Shown here piece by piece: positions 14,157 to 14,432 of a stretch of DNA of 14,432 nt (within the stretch, counting starts at the first letter, position 1; each line of letters opens with the position of its first letter). The stretch comes from JBBRHH01 sp038222915. GTDB lineage: Bacteria; Planctomycetota; Phycisphaerae; Tepidisphaerales; Tepidisphaeraceae. Position numbers and translations under genes: made by a program. Location of the stretch: assembly GCA_038222915.1 (NCBI GenBank), contig JBBRHH010000092.1, positions 1 through 14,432 of the forward strand, written 5' to 3'. The notes under the pieces were generated by a model. It was not told where the DNA came from. It saw nothing but the letters and a program-made list of their open reading frames with translations, and did no database searches.

Positions 14157-14432
14157 ATGTCTGCGACCGCGACCAAGCGTCCAATTTTGATCGTTGATGA
14201 TGAGCCGGAGATGTTGTTTTCGCTGCGCGGGCTGCTGCGGCGTGAGTTTGAGGTGTACACCGCAACCAGCGGGCAGGAGGGGATTGAGTTGATGCAGAAT
14301 CACGAGATGCATATCGTGATGACCGATCAGCGCATGCCGGAGATGTCAGGCGTGGAGTTTTTGGCGCAAGTGAAGTGCGCCCACCCGACCGCGATTCGGC
14401 TGATTTTTACCGGGTATGCGGAGATCAAAGCG
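14157..14432 (+). CDS. Response regulator receiver domain, 3'-truncated
   Basis: The first 92 codons of a two-component response regulator reach the right edge. The receiver domain has the acidic pair Asp14-Asp15 (ILIVDDEPEML), the phosphoacceptor Asp57 (VMTDQRMPEMSG) and the conserved Thr85 (LIFTGYAE). The DQRMPEMSG and FTGYAEIKA wording is like that of receivers attached to HD-GYP or similar output domains, but the output lies outside the window. AAGGAG (14145-14150) is 6 bases before the ATG, a strong start. It is divergent from the SGNH hydrolase, with 121 bases between the two start codons. Confidence 0.92.
   Translation, partial: MSATATKRPILIVDDEPEMLFSLRGLLRREFEVYTATSGQEGIELMQNHEMHIVMTDQRMPEMSGVEFLAQVKCAHPTAIRLIFTGYAEIKA

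Noticed and set aside
14036..14260. N-terminal extension of the second SGNH hydrolase
   Set aside because: It would precede a clean signal peptide and overlap the response regulator start, which has a strong ribosome binding site.
1..14432. CRISPR arrays, transposases, integrases, tRNA or rRNA genes
   Set aside because: No spaced repeat array, DDE or integrase-like protein, or cloverleaf/rRNA sequence was seen; the only direct repeats are the 57-bp pair and the heptamers.

Overview
The window reads as a GC-rich chromosomal fragment from a planctomycete, possibly Phycisphaerae-like. This is inferred from three things. There is a giant secreted PVC-type c-type cytochrome/dehydrogenase-like protein next to an SGNH hydrolase. 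There is a PEP-CTERM surface protein. Several family variants are of a kind common in that phylum. No ribosomal RNA or other marker fixes the taxonomy.

Layout. 1-909 holds the 3' part of an alpha/beta hydrolase with an unusual nucleophile position, followed by an RluA-family pseudouridine synthase (942-1820). 1821-3469 is a rearranged patch. A PEP-CTERM protein gene lies between two copies of a 57-bp direct repeat (56 of 57 identical). The repeat is the 3' end of a nucleotidyltransferase gene, which survives on the minus strand as a pseudogene with an internal stop and a one-base frameshift. A class I methyltransferase (3532-4344) follows and ends inside a heptanucleotide tandem repeat. A second alpha/beta hydrolase with an intact triad (4446-5243) has a recognisable promoter.

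The middle of the window (5264-11059) is a minus-strand run, transcribed right to left. It comprises a ThiF/MoeB-like E1 enzyme, a secreted SGNH hydrolase-like protein, and the 1148-residue secreted cytochrome protein (propeller, HEAT-like repeats, CxxCH haem site, C-terminal beta-rich region). The last two are 12 bases apart and clearly co-transcribed.

Divergent from the E1 gene is a tight plus-strand operon of a YlbF-family protein, an EVE-domain protein and a membrane PH-domain protein (11188-12604). The convergent gap after it carries two short sequences that resemble dispersed intergenic repeats. A second secreted SGNH hydrolase (12749-14035, minus) is divergent from a response regulator cut by the right edge (14157-14432).

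I did not find a convincing undescribed multi-gene system. The most interesting items are the repeat-flanked PEP-CTERM insertion with its broken nucleotidyltransferase, two hydrolase-fold proteins without the canonical nucleophile serine, and the intergenic repeats.
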